Assembly: GCA_002099365.1 (NCBI GenBank)
Contig: MSED01000014.1
Span: 1,922,001 to 1,986,000 of the forward strand
DNA: 64,000 bases
Direction of reading: 5' to 3'
Source of the DNA: Phialophora verrucosa
Taxonomy: Eukaryota; Ascomycota; Eurotiomycetes; Chaetothyriales; Herpotrichiellaceae
Below the pieces are notes generated by a model that ran no database searches, was not told where the DNA came from, and worked only from the letters and a program-made list of their open reading frames with translations. The translations under genes and the position numbers were made by a program. Below are positions 44,390 through 54,037 of the stretch, piece after piece. Numbering within the stretch: position 1 is the first letter of the stretch; each line of letters begins with the position of its first letter.

Positions 44390-45404
44390 TCATGTACCAT
44401 AGAATCGATCCCCGAAATCGCCAAGTCCTGGATCGATGTACCTGTAGAGTCGGCTTTCTGTCAGTGATCCAAGTCGACAAGTTGAAAAAACGGCATATAT
44501 CATATCGACAAACCTTTTTGAATTCAAATCCTTGTCAACGGCCGCTGTCACCAGTATCAAGTTCGGAAACCGTTCAGAGACTAGGCTAACTGCCCTCGCC
44601 GAAGCTATTACATTCACCACAATGATCTGTTCCTCTGGCACACGCTGTTCAAGGACAAGCTCGATTGCTTTACTCACTGAGCCTCCGGTCGCGAGCATTG
44701 GCTCAAGAATCAGTACATCTGCCCCAAGTCAGCAACGCGACAGCCACCCCGTTTGTGGTCGTGGTTGAAGCCCTACAAGCGTCCGAAATCGACGGAGGAA
44801 ATTTGGAGTACAGATGCGTTGGGTGGCACGTTTTCTCGTCTCGTTGGATCAAGAGCTTTCCGAAGCTCACAGGACCACTTTTTCAATCGCAAAGATAAAG
44901 TTAGTATGGATATGCACTTTCGCCTTTCACCGCCCTCTGGGGGGCAAGGGGGAGAAGCGGAAAAGGGAGGATGTTTGCTGGTCGAGCTGGAAAAATAGCG
45001 GGCAAATTCGTATCCACATACTTGTAAGCCTTTCTCAGAGCGTCTTCCAGGCTGGCACCTGCCCTTAGGATGCTGATGCCACAGACTTTCTTTGCTTGTC
45101 GCACGCCCTGGTACATGCCTCCTGTCGGGGTGGTCACTTGTTGACACTCGACTGGGACGAAATCCAACGCTGTAGGAGAGAAAACAAACTCGTTAGATGA
45201 CTGAGCATGAAATCGGACAACAGCCAGTGTCAATTCCATCAGGCGGTATCTTTTCTCACCTCTGGCCATGAGCTGCGCAGCCACTTTTGCAAATGCAGCG
45301 ATAAAATCCTTGTCCTCCGTGTTTTGATTGCGCAGAATGGTCATGGAACTTAGGAGCTGATGGTTTTGTGGCAGGAGTACGCAAGTCTCCATGGTGTTGC
45401 GCAT
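44390..45404 (-). CDS. Uracil phosphoribosyltransferase, Fur1-like (UPRT-A)
   Basis: Reconstructed as complement(44390..44441, 44514..44718, 44777..44865, 45022..45169, 45260..45404), 212 residues, four introns of 58-156 nt, all in phase. It converts uracil plus PRPP to UMP. Landmarks run CVLLPQNHQLLSSMTILRNQNT, CGISILRAGASLEDALR, GKLLIQRDE, the PRPP-binding loop VLILEPMLATGGSV (Glu where most members have Asp) and the uracil-binding end YIDPGLGDFGDRFYGT. This is the eukaryotic Fur1 subfamily rather than the short type found 6 kb downstream. It is divergent from the PRPP synthetase, which supplies its co-substrate. The acceptor before exon 3 (cctgtgag) is weak but is the only one that restores GKLLIQRDE. 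Start: ATG at 45404, with an internal alternative at 45392. Confidence 0.87.
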
Positions 45405-46161
45405 TCTCACAGCGGGAAAATTAAACAATTAGATCGCACAGGTGTTGTTCTGGAAAGCCCTATGGTAGCAGACAGCAGTCTACGTCCTGGGGCGCCAGGA
45501 TTTAGCATGTGAGCGTCGGGACACCAAGTGGCCGACGTAACAAACAAACCTATCGTACCGGTACATCCAGTCTTGGAGAATAGGTATACAGCTCTTATCA
45601 ACGCCTGTAGATTACATATCAAGAGGTTCCACCTCTGATCCGGAGAGAGAGATCTCAGATAGACAATGCGAGGTCCTCTGAAAGTCCCGAGATTCCCCAC
45701 GTATTCTATTTTCTTAAGTATCTTTTATCTACGCAGTATCTATCGATTACAGGCCCCACCCAGATGGCCTTCGTAAGCACGAGATCTCCGCTGGAGTATT
45801 GGGGAGATTAGTAACTTAGTCTCTATTGGGGAGCTCAACTATCTTCCCAGTACAGTGTTTGTGGTTAGGTCAGTTTGTACCTAGCACCTGCTTGAGCGGG
45901 TCAGACTGTTTGTTTCTAGGGACGCTGTGCGCCCTAGGACATAGGATATGGAAATAGAAGCAAAAATTCTCAACAGCTAGGTGGTTGTAGTTTAGGCGTA
46001 AGGGGAATGATATATCCAACACTGATACATTGAGGAGCCTGAGTAGTAGGTCTGGGAGCACGCATTCTCCTTGTGTATCCGACGTGCTCAGTGTTCCTCT
46101 TGCAGACACCAATTTTGCACCGCGGGAAAAAGCGTTGTTCGATCAGATTCTGTATCCCAAA
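45405..46161. promoter_or_regulatory. Divergent promoter of UPRT-A and PRPP synthetase
   Basis: 757 bases. It contains TCCGGAG at 45639-45645, the same hexamer repeated in the permease promoter, and several AGATAR or reverse sites. Co-regulation of the two flanking genes is plausible. No coding frame is present. Confidence 0.4.
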
Positions 46162-47406
46162 ATGTCCATTCAAGTGGTTGGTGGTGAGTGTTATTACTCT
46201 GCCGCCGGTACTCGGTACCATACGTGTTGAAGGCTGTCACTAACCCGGAATGAATGGGACGAATATAGGAGGGAGTCATCCAGACTTTGTCGACCTTGTA
46301 TGCCAGAGGCTGGGGGAGGATTCACCGTCCACCAAACTCACATCATCGCGATTTTCGAATGGCGAGACCAGTGTTGTCATCGAACACTCGGTCCGCGGCG
46401 CCGATCTGTTTATCATCCAGACAGCGGCAGAACCAGTCAACGACATGCTCATGGAACTGTTGATTACGATCAGCGCCTGCAAGACTGCCTCGGCCAGGCA
46501 AATCACCGCCGTGCTCCCCTGTTTCCCTTATTCGAGGCAAGACAAGAAAGACCGCAGCCGAGCTCCCATCACGGCCAAACTGGTTGCCAACATGCTTGAG
46601 ACAGCCGGCTGCAATCATTTGATCACCATGGACTTGCATGCCTCACAAATCCAAGGCTTCTTCAATATACCCGTGGACAATCTCTACGCCGAGAGTGCAA
46701 TGGTCGAGTACATTCGACGTAACATGCCCCTGGACAACGTCGTCATTGTGTCTCCCGACGCGGGTGGTGCGAAGAGGTGAGTCTCAGTCTAGGAGTTCAT
46801 GGGGGTGGATCTACAAACAAAGGAGGCTTACGTTGTCACTGAGCTGCTATCATTGCGGACAAGCTCCGTCTCGATCTCGCCCTCATCCACAAGGAGCGTA
46901 AAGTCGCCAATAAAGTCAGTCGTATGATTCTGGTTGGATCGGTTCTCAATAAGACTGCCGTTCTTGTTGACGACATCGCGGACACATGGTCAGTCCTTCT
47001 TGATATCCATGCAATAATTCCTTTTCAGCTTCAGTTTTTCTGGGGGGCCAGCGGACCTCTACTAACTTGGCACTCAGTGGCACCCTGATCATGGCATCGG
47101 ACGTATTGAAGGACCATGGAGCCATCAGTTGCCGCGCCGTCGTTGTCCATGGGTTTCTCTCGGGTCCTGCAATCCAGAAGATCGAGGAGAGCTCTTTGGA
47201 GAGACTCGTGGTCACAAACACCCTTCCTCTTTCACCGGCGGCTCGAAAATGTCCCAAAATCGAGTACATCGACGTCAGCGGCATCATTGCAGAAGCAATT
47301 CGACGGACACACCATGGGGAATCGTAAGTAACATACCCCTTTCCTAGGCAAGCAATTACTCCAAGCTAAGTGAGATCAATGCAGCATCTCCTTTTTGTTT
47401 AATTAG
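46162..47406 (+). CDS. Ribose-phosphate pyrophosphokinase (PRPP synthetase), with a splice anomaly
   Basis: Apparent exons are 46162..46183, 46269..46776, about 46842..46988, 47078..47323 and 47385..47406, giving about 314 residues. It makes PRPP from ribose-5-phosphate and ATP. Family signatures are intact: FSNGETSV, NDMLMELLI, CFPYSRQDKKDRSRAPITAK, DLHASQIQGFF, the divalent-cation loop SPDAGGAKR, the flexible loop HKERKVANKVSR, the PRPP loop VLVDDIADTCGTL and the C-terminal IRRTHHGESISFLFN. The odd point is the second intron. The donor AG/GTGAGT at 46777 is perfect, but the only nearby AG (46842-46843) would put the next exon one base out of frame. Reading ADKLRLDLALIHKER needs an exon start at 46842, which is not preceded by AG. 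So the gene is either mis-sequenced, spliced unusually, or damaged. Its place between UPRT and catabolic genes suggests pathway-dedicated PRPP supply. Confidence 0.78.
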
Positions 47407-48064
47407 ACGGGCAGATGGCAGATGCCTGGTAGATCACGGGTACAGAGACAATGCAAGACCGGAAGAATGGATTAGGATCAACACGTTGGGTGAGGCCGGA
47501 ATTGGTGAGATGATGTCTCAACACTGCCGATTAAAATTCTACAGTATATCCTACAGCATACGCTTTGCAATTCACAATCCCAGTGTGCCTTCTTTAGAAG
47601 ATCTCCAGGCACTTTTCATGCACACTCTGACGATTTCCGGATCGATTTGATGCCATTGGGCATTTATTCTCATTTCTAATTGGCGAATCCCTGACAACAA
47701 AGAACCCGGCTTTCTCGGAGTTCTGCGATCCTCCCCACGTTCATATCATGGACAGTATCGACGCCTCGACCAGGTGGATCCGGCATCCCGGATGAATGTA
47801 TGGAAGCCCTTGGCAGCATTTTTAGGAAGGAAAGGAGATGGAGAACCAAGCCAAAGGTCTGGCCATGGTCCCGATTCGACGAACTCCCTAATGTCATATC
47901 CTTGACACGTGGTGCTCCCCATCATGTCTTATCCTACACTCGAATCGTACAATCTGTGGTCTGTCGCTCGCTCAAATCTTTTGATAGAGATAACTGCTAT
48001 CAACCGATCGAAAGCTAGAAGATAGGTTCGGTAGGCTTTATGTTAGGCCTGATACTAAAAATAC
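47407..48064. other. Intergenic spacer upstream of the semialdehyde dehydrogenase
   Basis: 0.66 kb with the promoter of the following gene. One TCCGGA hexamer occurs at 47636-47641. No coding frame with family features. Confidence 0.45.
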
Positions 48065-49747
48065 ATGATGGTCGGCCAAAGCTCTGCAACAACGGTGGCG
48101 ACTGTGGTGACGGTGTTAGAGCAGCCTTTTTCTCTGGTAGTCAACAGCAAGGATGATACAGCTGGGGACTACTCTCCCAGCCATCACCATCGGAACAAGA
48201 GACTTCGCAGCGATGAAACAAGCACCCGATTAGGCACCAGTGACACTGGCAGGGTGGCCGTGCCCTTGAATCCAAGCGCCAGCACTGGCACAATGGCCCT
48301 GGCCATGCCGCCTACCACAACTCAAAACCTGATCAACAATGAATTTGGCGTGTCCAAGACGAGAGTCTGGATAAAGGTGCTGGATCCTGCATCACAAAAG
48401 CTGCTCGCCCGGGTGCCGGAGTCAACTCCAGCAGAAATCCAAAAAGCCGTGACGGTGGCGGAGGCGGCGCAGTCCGCGTGGGCATCGTTGCCCATGGCGA
48501 AACGGAAAGCAATGCTTGTTTCCCTGCTGGGTGTTTTGCAGCGGCACACAGTCGACTTTCAACAGTCACTGCAGCTCGAGGTGGGCAAGACACTGCAGGA
48601 TGCAGAGTCGGAATTCGAGAGAGGAATTGATGCGATCCACACCGCGTGCTCAGCCACGGCCGAGATGAATGGCAAGCACTGGACCACCAATTCGACAGAG
48701 ACCTACACGATCCACCAGCCCGTCGGGGTCTGCGTGGTCATCACCCCTTTCAATTTCCCTTTTATGATCCCTCTGTGGTCCATCCCCTACGCGGTCATCA
48801 CCGGCAACACAGTGGTCTTGAAACCTTCCGAAAAGGCCCCTTCGACTGCTAACCTTCTAGGGAGATGCTTTGTGCAGGCGGGGTTTCCTCCTGGGGTGGT
48901 CAATATCATCCACGGATCATCGGGGACCGTCGACAAGTTGCTCTCGCAGCCTGTTGTCAGCGCCGTGTCGTTTGTGGGTTCCGAACTGGCCGGAGAACGG
49001 GTCTACGAGCATGCCAAAGCCACCAGAAAGAGAATCCAAGTCGAAGTCAGTGGGAAAAACCACGGGATTGTTCTCGAGGATGCGTCAAAGACACAGACTC
49101 TCTATGCCATCGCTGGGAGCGCATTCGGAGCCGCGGGCCAGAGGTGTATGGCGCTGAGTGTCATGCTCTGCGTCGGGTCGACCAAGGCATGGATCGACGA
49201 CCTCGTCCAGCTCGCCGGGTCGCTTAAAGTCGGCTGCGGCTCTGATCCTGGCACCGAAGTCGGTCCCTTGATCACGGCCGCTGCAAAGGAGAGAGTGGAA
49301 GACATGATCGACCTTGCCGAAGCCGAAGGCGCCCATGTCGTGCTGGACGGACGAAACTATTGCGTGCCCGAATACCCCGAGGGGAACTTTGTCGGGCCAA
49401 CCATCATCACCAAAGTGCAGACGTTTATGCAGTGCTACCAGGACGAGATCTTTGGGCCTGTCCTCGTGTGCATCGAGGTGGACAGCCTGGACGAGGCCAT
49501 CGAGATAGCAAACGAGAACAGGTACGGCAATGGATGCTCGCTGTTTACTACCGACCCTGTCCAGGCTCAGACCTTCCAGCGCAAAATAAACATAGGCCAG
49601 ATTGGAATTAATGTTCCGGTCCTGGCGGCCTCGGGTCCTGTTGCACGAACAGCAAACAAAGACTCATTTCTGGGAGACAATGTATGTGGACGGAGCCCGT
49701 GGCAGTTCTTCACAATGCCCAAAACTGTCACAGCGCTGTGGCGGTAA
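48065..49747 (+). CDS. Methylmalonate/malonate-semialdehyde dehydrogenase (CoA-acylating ALDH family)
   Basis: A single-exon gene of 560 residues. From about residue 85 it matches the MMSDH branch of aldehyde dehydrogenases: VGVCVVITPFNFPFMIPLW, GNTVVLKPSEKAPST, SFVGS, then EVSGKNHGIVLEDA. That motif has Asn where ordinary ALDHs have the general-base Glu. The catalytic Cys361 lies in the branch-specific GQRCMALS. GPLITAAAKERV, GNFVGPTII and EIFGPVLV follow. Such enzymes turn (methyl)malonate semialdehyde into acetyl- or propionyl-CoA. In a uracil-degradation cluster the likely substrate is malonate semialdehyde, related to the 3-hydroxypropionate end product. The first 75 residues are low complexity and lack a clear mitochondrial leader. 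The ATG at 48293 (MALAMPPTT) is a good alternative start. The C-terminal tail diverges from typical MMSDH. Confidence 0.87.
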   Translation: MMVGQSSATTVATVVTVLEQPFSLVVNSKDDTAGDYSPSHHHRNKRLRSDETSTRLGTSDTGRVAVPLNPSASTGTMALAMPPTTTQNLINNEFGVSKTRVWIKVLDPASQKLLARVPESTPAEIQKAVTVAEAAQSAWASLPMAKRKAMLVSLLGVLQRHTVDFQQSLQLEVGKTLQDAESEFERGIDAIHTACSATAEMNGKHWTTNSTETYTIHQPVGVCVVITPFNFPFMIPLWSIPYAVITGNTVVLKPSEKAPSTANLLGRCFVQAGFPPGVVNIIHGSSGTVDKLLSQPVVSAVSFVGSELAGERVYEHAKATRKRIQVEVSGKNHGIVLEDASKTQTLYAIAGSAFGAAGQRCMALSVMLCVGSTKAWIDDLVQLAGSLKVGCGSDPGTEVGPLITAAAKERVEDMIDLAEAEGAHVVLDGRNYCVPEYPEGNFVGPTIITKVQTFMQCYQDEIFGPVLVCIEVDSLDEAIEIANENRYGNGCSLFTTDPVQAQTFQRKINIGQIGINVPVLAASGPVARTANKDSFLGDNVCGRSPWQFFTMPKTVTALWR

Positions 49748-50183
49748 TGGGAAAAAGGTTGCCAATTGTCGGGGGCCAGTTGAGGTATACTCCGTATCTC
49801 CCATCTGAAAGCAAAAGGCCACAAAGACGGCGAGCATCCACTAACATTTATTACTGAATCGAACGGACAATTTGGTATCACGTTCACCAGTAGAGGGAGG
49901 TTCGATTATGAAAATCAAGAATTGGTTCTTCACACTTGAAGCACCAAATCTTTCGTGGTGGAAGGTTTCTCTGGTCTATTCAGCACAGATAGGGGAAAAA
50001 TCACAGACAGGAATTGCCGACACGCAAGGAGCAGCAATGCATAGAAGTCGATTTTCCAATGATATAATAGAAATTCTCATCAAATTCAAGGTATGATTGT
50101 GTGTTGAAAACTCTATATTCCATCGGTCCTTTGCTCCTGTACTGCCATAGCCTGTTCTGTTCCATGATCCATCTTTAGTACTT
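49748..50183. other. Intergenic spacer between convergent genes
   Basis: 0.44 kb of 3' flanks. No gene or repeat recognised. Confidence 0.5.
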
Positions 50184-50894
50184 TCAATCCAACTTTGTTC
50201 CAAACAATCGGTCTCCTATGTCTCCGATGCCAGGTTGAACGTATCCTGCATTGTCCAGATCCGAGTCGACGGCGCCTACCACCAAGTTCGTGCCTTCAGG
50301 CCAACTAGAAGCGACTTTGTCCAGCCCAGGGTTACTGGCCAAAATGGAGACAAAGGTGATTTTGTCGACTCCCCAATCTCTAGAAGAGGAAAACAAACGG
50401 CATGTTAGCACATAGATAGGCACAAAGAAAAAGGGAAAAGAAAAGAACAGACTCGGCGGCGAGCTGTAGAAAAGACGTGTTACTTACTTGAGGATTTGAA
50501 TAGCCGCCTCGGCTGTACCGCCCGTGGCAATGACAGGGTCGAGGATATAAGCATGTCTGATCCTGCCGGACCGGGGCGGCAGTTTGTTGTAGTACTCGAC
50601 GGGCTGGAGTGTTTTTCTGTCTCTGAAAATGCCCAGATGGTGGACGATTGCATTTGCCTTGGGAGGGAGCGCAGCGAGAAAGGCGTCCATCATGGCCATT
50701 CCCGATCGCAGAATGACCACAACCACCACAGTCTCGTTGGCCGAGGGAGGCTCAATGGCCGTCTCGGCGAGCATGGTGGTCAATTCCGATGTGAGCCGGC
50801 GGACTTCGCGGGGTGGAAGGGTGGGATCGCGGAGCTGGGACAGCTTTGTTGCGTAGGACATCTTGGACTGGGACTTGGATGCGTCGACTGTCAT
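50184..50894 (-). CDS. Uracil phosphoribosyltransferase, short type (UPRT-B, URC6/urg2-like candidate)
   Basis: Reconstructed as complement(50184..50379, 50488..50894), 200 residues, one 108-nt intron in phase. It has a compact PRTase fold with VVVVVILRSGMAMMDAF, HHLGIFRDRKTLQP, the PRPP-binding loop AYILDPVIATGGTAEAA and the uracil-site end VQPGIGDIGDRLFGT. It differs clearly from UPRT-A in length and motifs, so it is not a recent duplicate. UPRTs (URC6 in Lachancea, urg2 in fission yeast) are genetic components of the URC uracil-degradation route, and this copy sits divergently beside URC4. I infer that this is the catabolic UPRT and that UPRT-A is the salvage type; the roles could be reversed. 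The start ATG at 50894 precedes a short disordered arm. Confidence 0.86.
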
Positions 50895-51795
50895 CTTGGG
50901 ATTGAAAGGTCAACTGAGATTTGGCGGTGTTGCTAACGCTGTCCTGTCTGTATTTAATCCTGCTTTCTGAAAAGGGTGTGTTGTGTGGATTGCGAGTCTC
51001 TCTGTGTTCTCTGCTGTCAAAGGGAAACCAAGTAACGTTGGATTTGTGGAATAAAGATTCGAATAATGGGGGTCCATCAACCAAGATCTAGGATTCTGAA
51101 TCCGAAGATATCAACCCCCGGTCCGAAATGGTTTGCAGTAGCCTTCGATTTCTTTGGCAAAATGGAGAAGATGACCTTGCCCTTCTCTGTTTCGTGGGAA
51201 TGCATGCCACCCCAATCATGTTCTGGATTCAATTGTTCCATTGGGAAGGATCTAGAGACACGAGTAGAGATAGCAGTGGTGCGACCGACCCTCCCATCCT
51301 CCAGACCCACATTCTTTTATATCAGGGCGATGCTAGATTGGCGATAAGCAATCACCATGATGTCGCCTCTCCCGTTCAAGGGGTCCCACAGTCCGAACCA
51401 GGCCGATCGTTTTAATTAGATCGAGTGTGGGGTAGAAGACCCTTCGAGAGGTCCCACTAGATGATTCGACGTGGTCACTCCTTATCCTGTGGTTCGGTAT
51501 CGACTCTGCTTCGCGGCGACTAACCAAGAGAAGAGAGCTCTGGGTGGTGGTCGCCTGTCATTACAGGAGCGCAACAAGCGGATGCTGTTTGCACTTTTCA
51601 TCTGACAAGGTAGACATTTGGATCTTTTGAGCTCATACCGCATATAAGCTATTCTAAGAGTGTTTGGACGTTGTGTGGAGACGAGGAGCGGGAGGCAGAG
51701 GAGGACGACGTAGAGGCGTACACAGACAGAAATCTTTTATCTTCTCACAGAATTTCCTCAGGGTTTTGGCATACTGATTACCAGGTTCCTTCAAC
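50895..51795. promoter_or_regulatory. Divergent promoter of UPRT-B and URC4
   Basis: 0.9 kb between two divergent cluster genes. It includes scattered GATA-type sites (AGATAG near 51264, CGATAA near 51340). No coding frame is supported. Confidence 0.35.
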
Positions 51796-53317
51796 ATGGT
51801 GGCAGAAGTCGAATACTTGGTATCACTACAAGCAGTCAGGGAACGTGCCAATTGTGTTTTTGATTGTGCGCAGAGAGGGACACTCAACCATTTCCATTAC
51901 AACGCAAATCAACTCCCAGAGGCTGCCCGCTTGGTGGCCCAGACAATTTCAGTGAGTTGTCAAGTTTCTTTCACACAGGCAACAGCGCTCTCGCAATTGG
52001 AACTAAGCAATATGAATGTGCAGCGCGACTTTGGGCCCGACAGATATCACGAAATCCCTCCGCATGGGCGTTGGCAGCACTTCAATGTCGGCAATGTCGA
52101 TCGCATTTCCCGGATGCTGCTCCGGACGAAAGAAACGGCCGATCCCAAGGAACAGACGAGGGTCTTGATTGACCTGTTCATGGTGTCGGTCCTTCTCGAC
52201 GCAGGGGCGGGAGATCTTTGGAGCTTCCAGGAGCCAGACACGCAAAACCAGAACGTGTACAACCGATCCGAAGGCATTGCGGTAGCTTCACTGTACATGT
52301 TTGAGTCGGGAGCGTTCTCATCAAACCCTGCGTGTCTTTGCACTGTGGATGGTGCGTACTTTGAACTGTTGTGGGAAACAGTTTTGCACTGTCTTGGTGT
52401 AATGCTAACGGAACGCTTTACCTAGGAAGGGCATTGCTTGACCTCGACGAGGAAAGGTTTCTGTCTGGGTTTCAGATCTCGAGTAGCAACCCCATGGTCG
52501 GTGTGCATGCTCGGATCCAGCTTTTGAGGGACGTGGGCAACTCTTTACTCTCTTTGCCTGACATATTCGGCTCCCAGGGGCGACCAGGGAATCTTGTTGG
52601 TATGTATATGGTGCAAGCCCCTGCTTTCAAACGTCAGTTCAACCTGAATCCTGATCGAATGCAATCCTTGTCTTAGACTACATGGCCACTATGGTCACGG
52701 GAACCGATGCTCTTGACTACAATGTCCTCTGGTCAGCTCTGCAGCGTCTACTGCTTCCCGCATGGCCAAAAACCAGAACACAGCTTGGAAATCAACCTCT
52801 TGGAGATGCCTGGCCTCTTCAGGTTCTCGCGCAACAGTCTCAGTCCGATGCCAACGACACCCTAGCTAAAGCTATCCAGCCGTTTCACAAGCTAACCCAG
52901 TGGCTTGCATATTCGTTAACGACCCCGTTTGTGAAGATTCTGCATGCAAGGTGGGAGAACATGGAGCTGGGCACTGGGCTGCCTGAATATCGGAATGGAG
53001 GTCTGTTTGTGGACATGGGTGTTTTATCTCTGAAAGAGGATACTCTAAGTGTGGGCCAAAGGGCATCTGGACAGATTCTGCCTGTCTACGACGCCACTAG
53101 CGATGTGGTTGTCGAGTGGCGTGCGATGACAGTTGCTCTCCTTGATCGACTGCATGAGATGATTTCCAAGGAGTTTGCAGCTCAAGGCATTACTATTACT
53201 ATGGCCCAAATGCTGGAGGCTGGCTCATGGAAAACCGGTCGCGAGCTGGCTGCCACAAAGCGCCCAAAAAGCAGATCAAGCCCTATTTTGATCGCTGGTG
53301 ATGGGACGCTCTTCTGA
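51796..53317 (+). CDS. URC4: URC4/urg3 family uracil-catabolism protein (DUF1688)
   Basis: Exons 51796..51951, 52024..52351, 52426..52599 and 52677..53317 encode 432 residues; introns are 72-77 nt, all in phase. The DUF1688 signatures are strong and in order: N-terminal YLVSLQAVRERANCVFDCA, PHGRWQHFNVG, DLFMVSVLLDAGAGDLW, SEGIAVASLYMFESGAFSS, NPMVGVHARIQLLRDVGNSL, GLPEYRNGGLFVDMGVL and the C-terminal WKTGRELAATKRP...DGT. URC4 is genetically required for uracil degradation through the URC pathway, and its fission-yeast relative urg3 is uracil-induced. Its reaction was not, to my knowledge, firmly established. The next gene downstream in the same direction is URC1. A Zn2Cys6 activator (URC2) and urea amidolyase (URC3) are not in the window. 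Confidence 0.93.
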
Positions 53318-54037
53318 CGGACGAGGGAATCTGGATAAGGTACTGCAGTTCACGTAGTATGCCCAGAGATGAGAGAGAGAGAGAGAAAATACACAGTTAC
53401 TGCACAAGATGCAGAAGTTAGCGACTCCGACTCCTATACCAGCCGTGGATTCATACAGTCCTTCGCTCTCGCAAGACCTCAAGAGAGTCCACGCCGCGGC
53501 GTAGGACTCACTGCCTAGGTGCTAGGAATAAGGGTCGCTCTGTCGAAGTCTTGAATCGAGCGGAAAAGCCTTGGACGACCCCAGAAGTGCGGAGTCCGGC
53601 TTATCAGAATGTTTGCGCCACCCACGGACCCAGAGAGCAATGGCCCACCCCCCCATTTGCCTATCTTCAGCCGAATCGTATTATCTGGACCCACGTTCTT
53701 TGGCGAGACTGAAGGATACTTTACTTATCGCTGCAGTCTTCGGCCATCTCCACAGATGCACCACCAGAACCCTCCCACTGCAAAGTGCCCACTGCAACCC
53801 ATGATTGGGATCAAACACAGAAAACACAAAGATTGTTCGGCAGTATCGGGGTATCAGCGATGGCGGCGACAGCTTCATCAAGTTTGTCTTGCTTCAGGCA
53901 CCAGATGACCTCTCCACCCTCTTTTCTCTGTGATCGATCTGACGAGAAGAGCAACTGTCGTCCCTATCATCCAGGTGTGACTCGACAGTCCATCGCCCTC
54001 TTATACTTTATGATTCGCAACGCTAGAACCGTCTCAA
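53318..54037. other. Intergenic spacer between URC4 and URC1
   Basis: 0.72 kb containing the URC1 promoter. No coding frame with family features. A short GA repeat is seen near 53368-53382. Confidence 0.45.
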
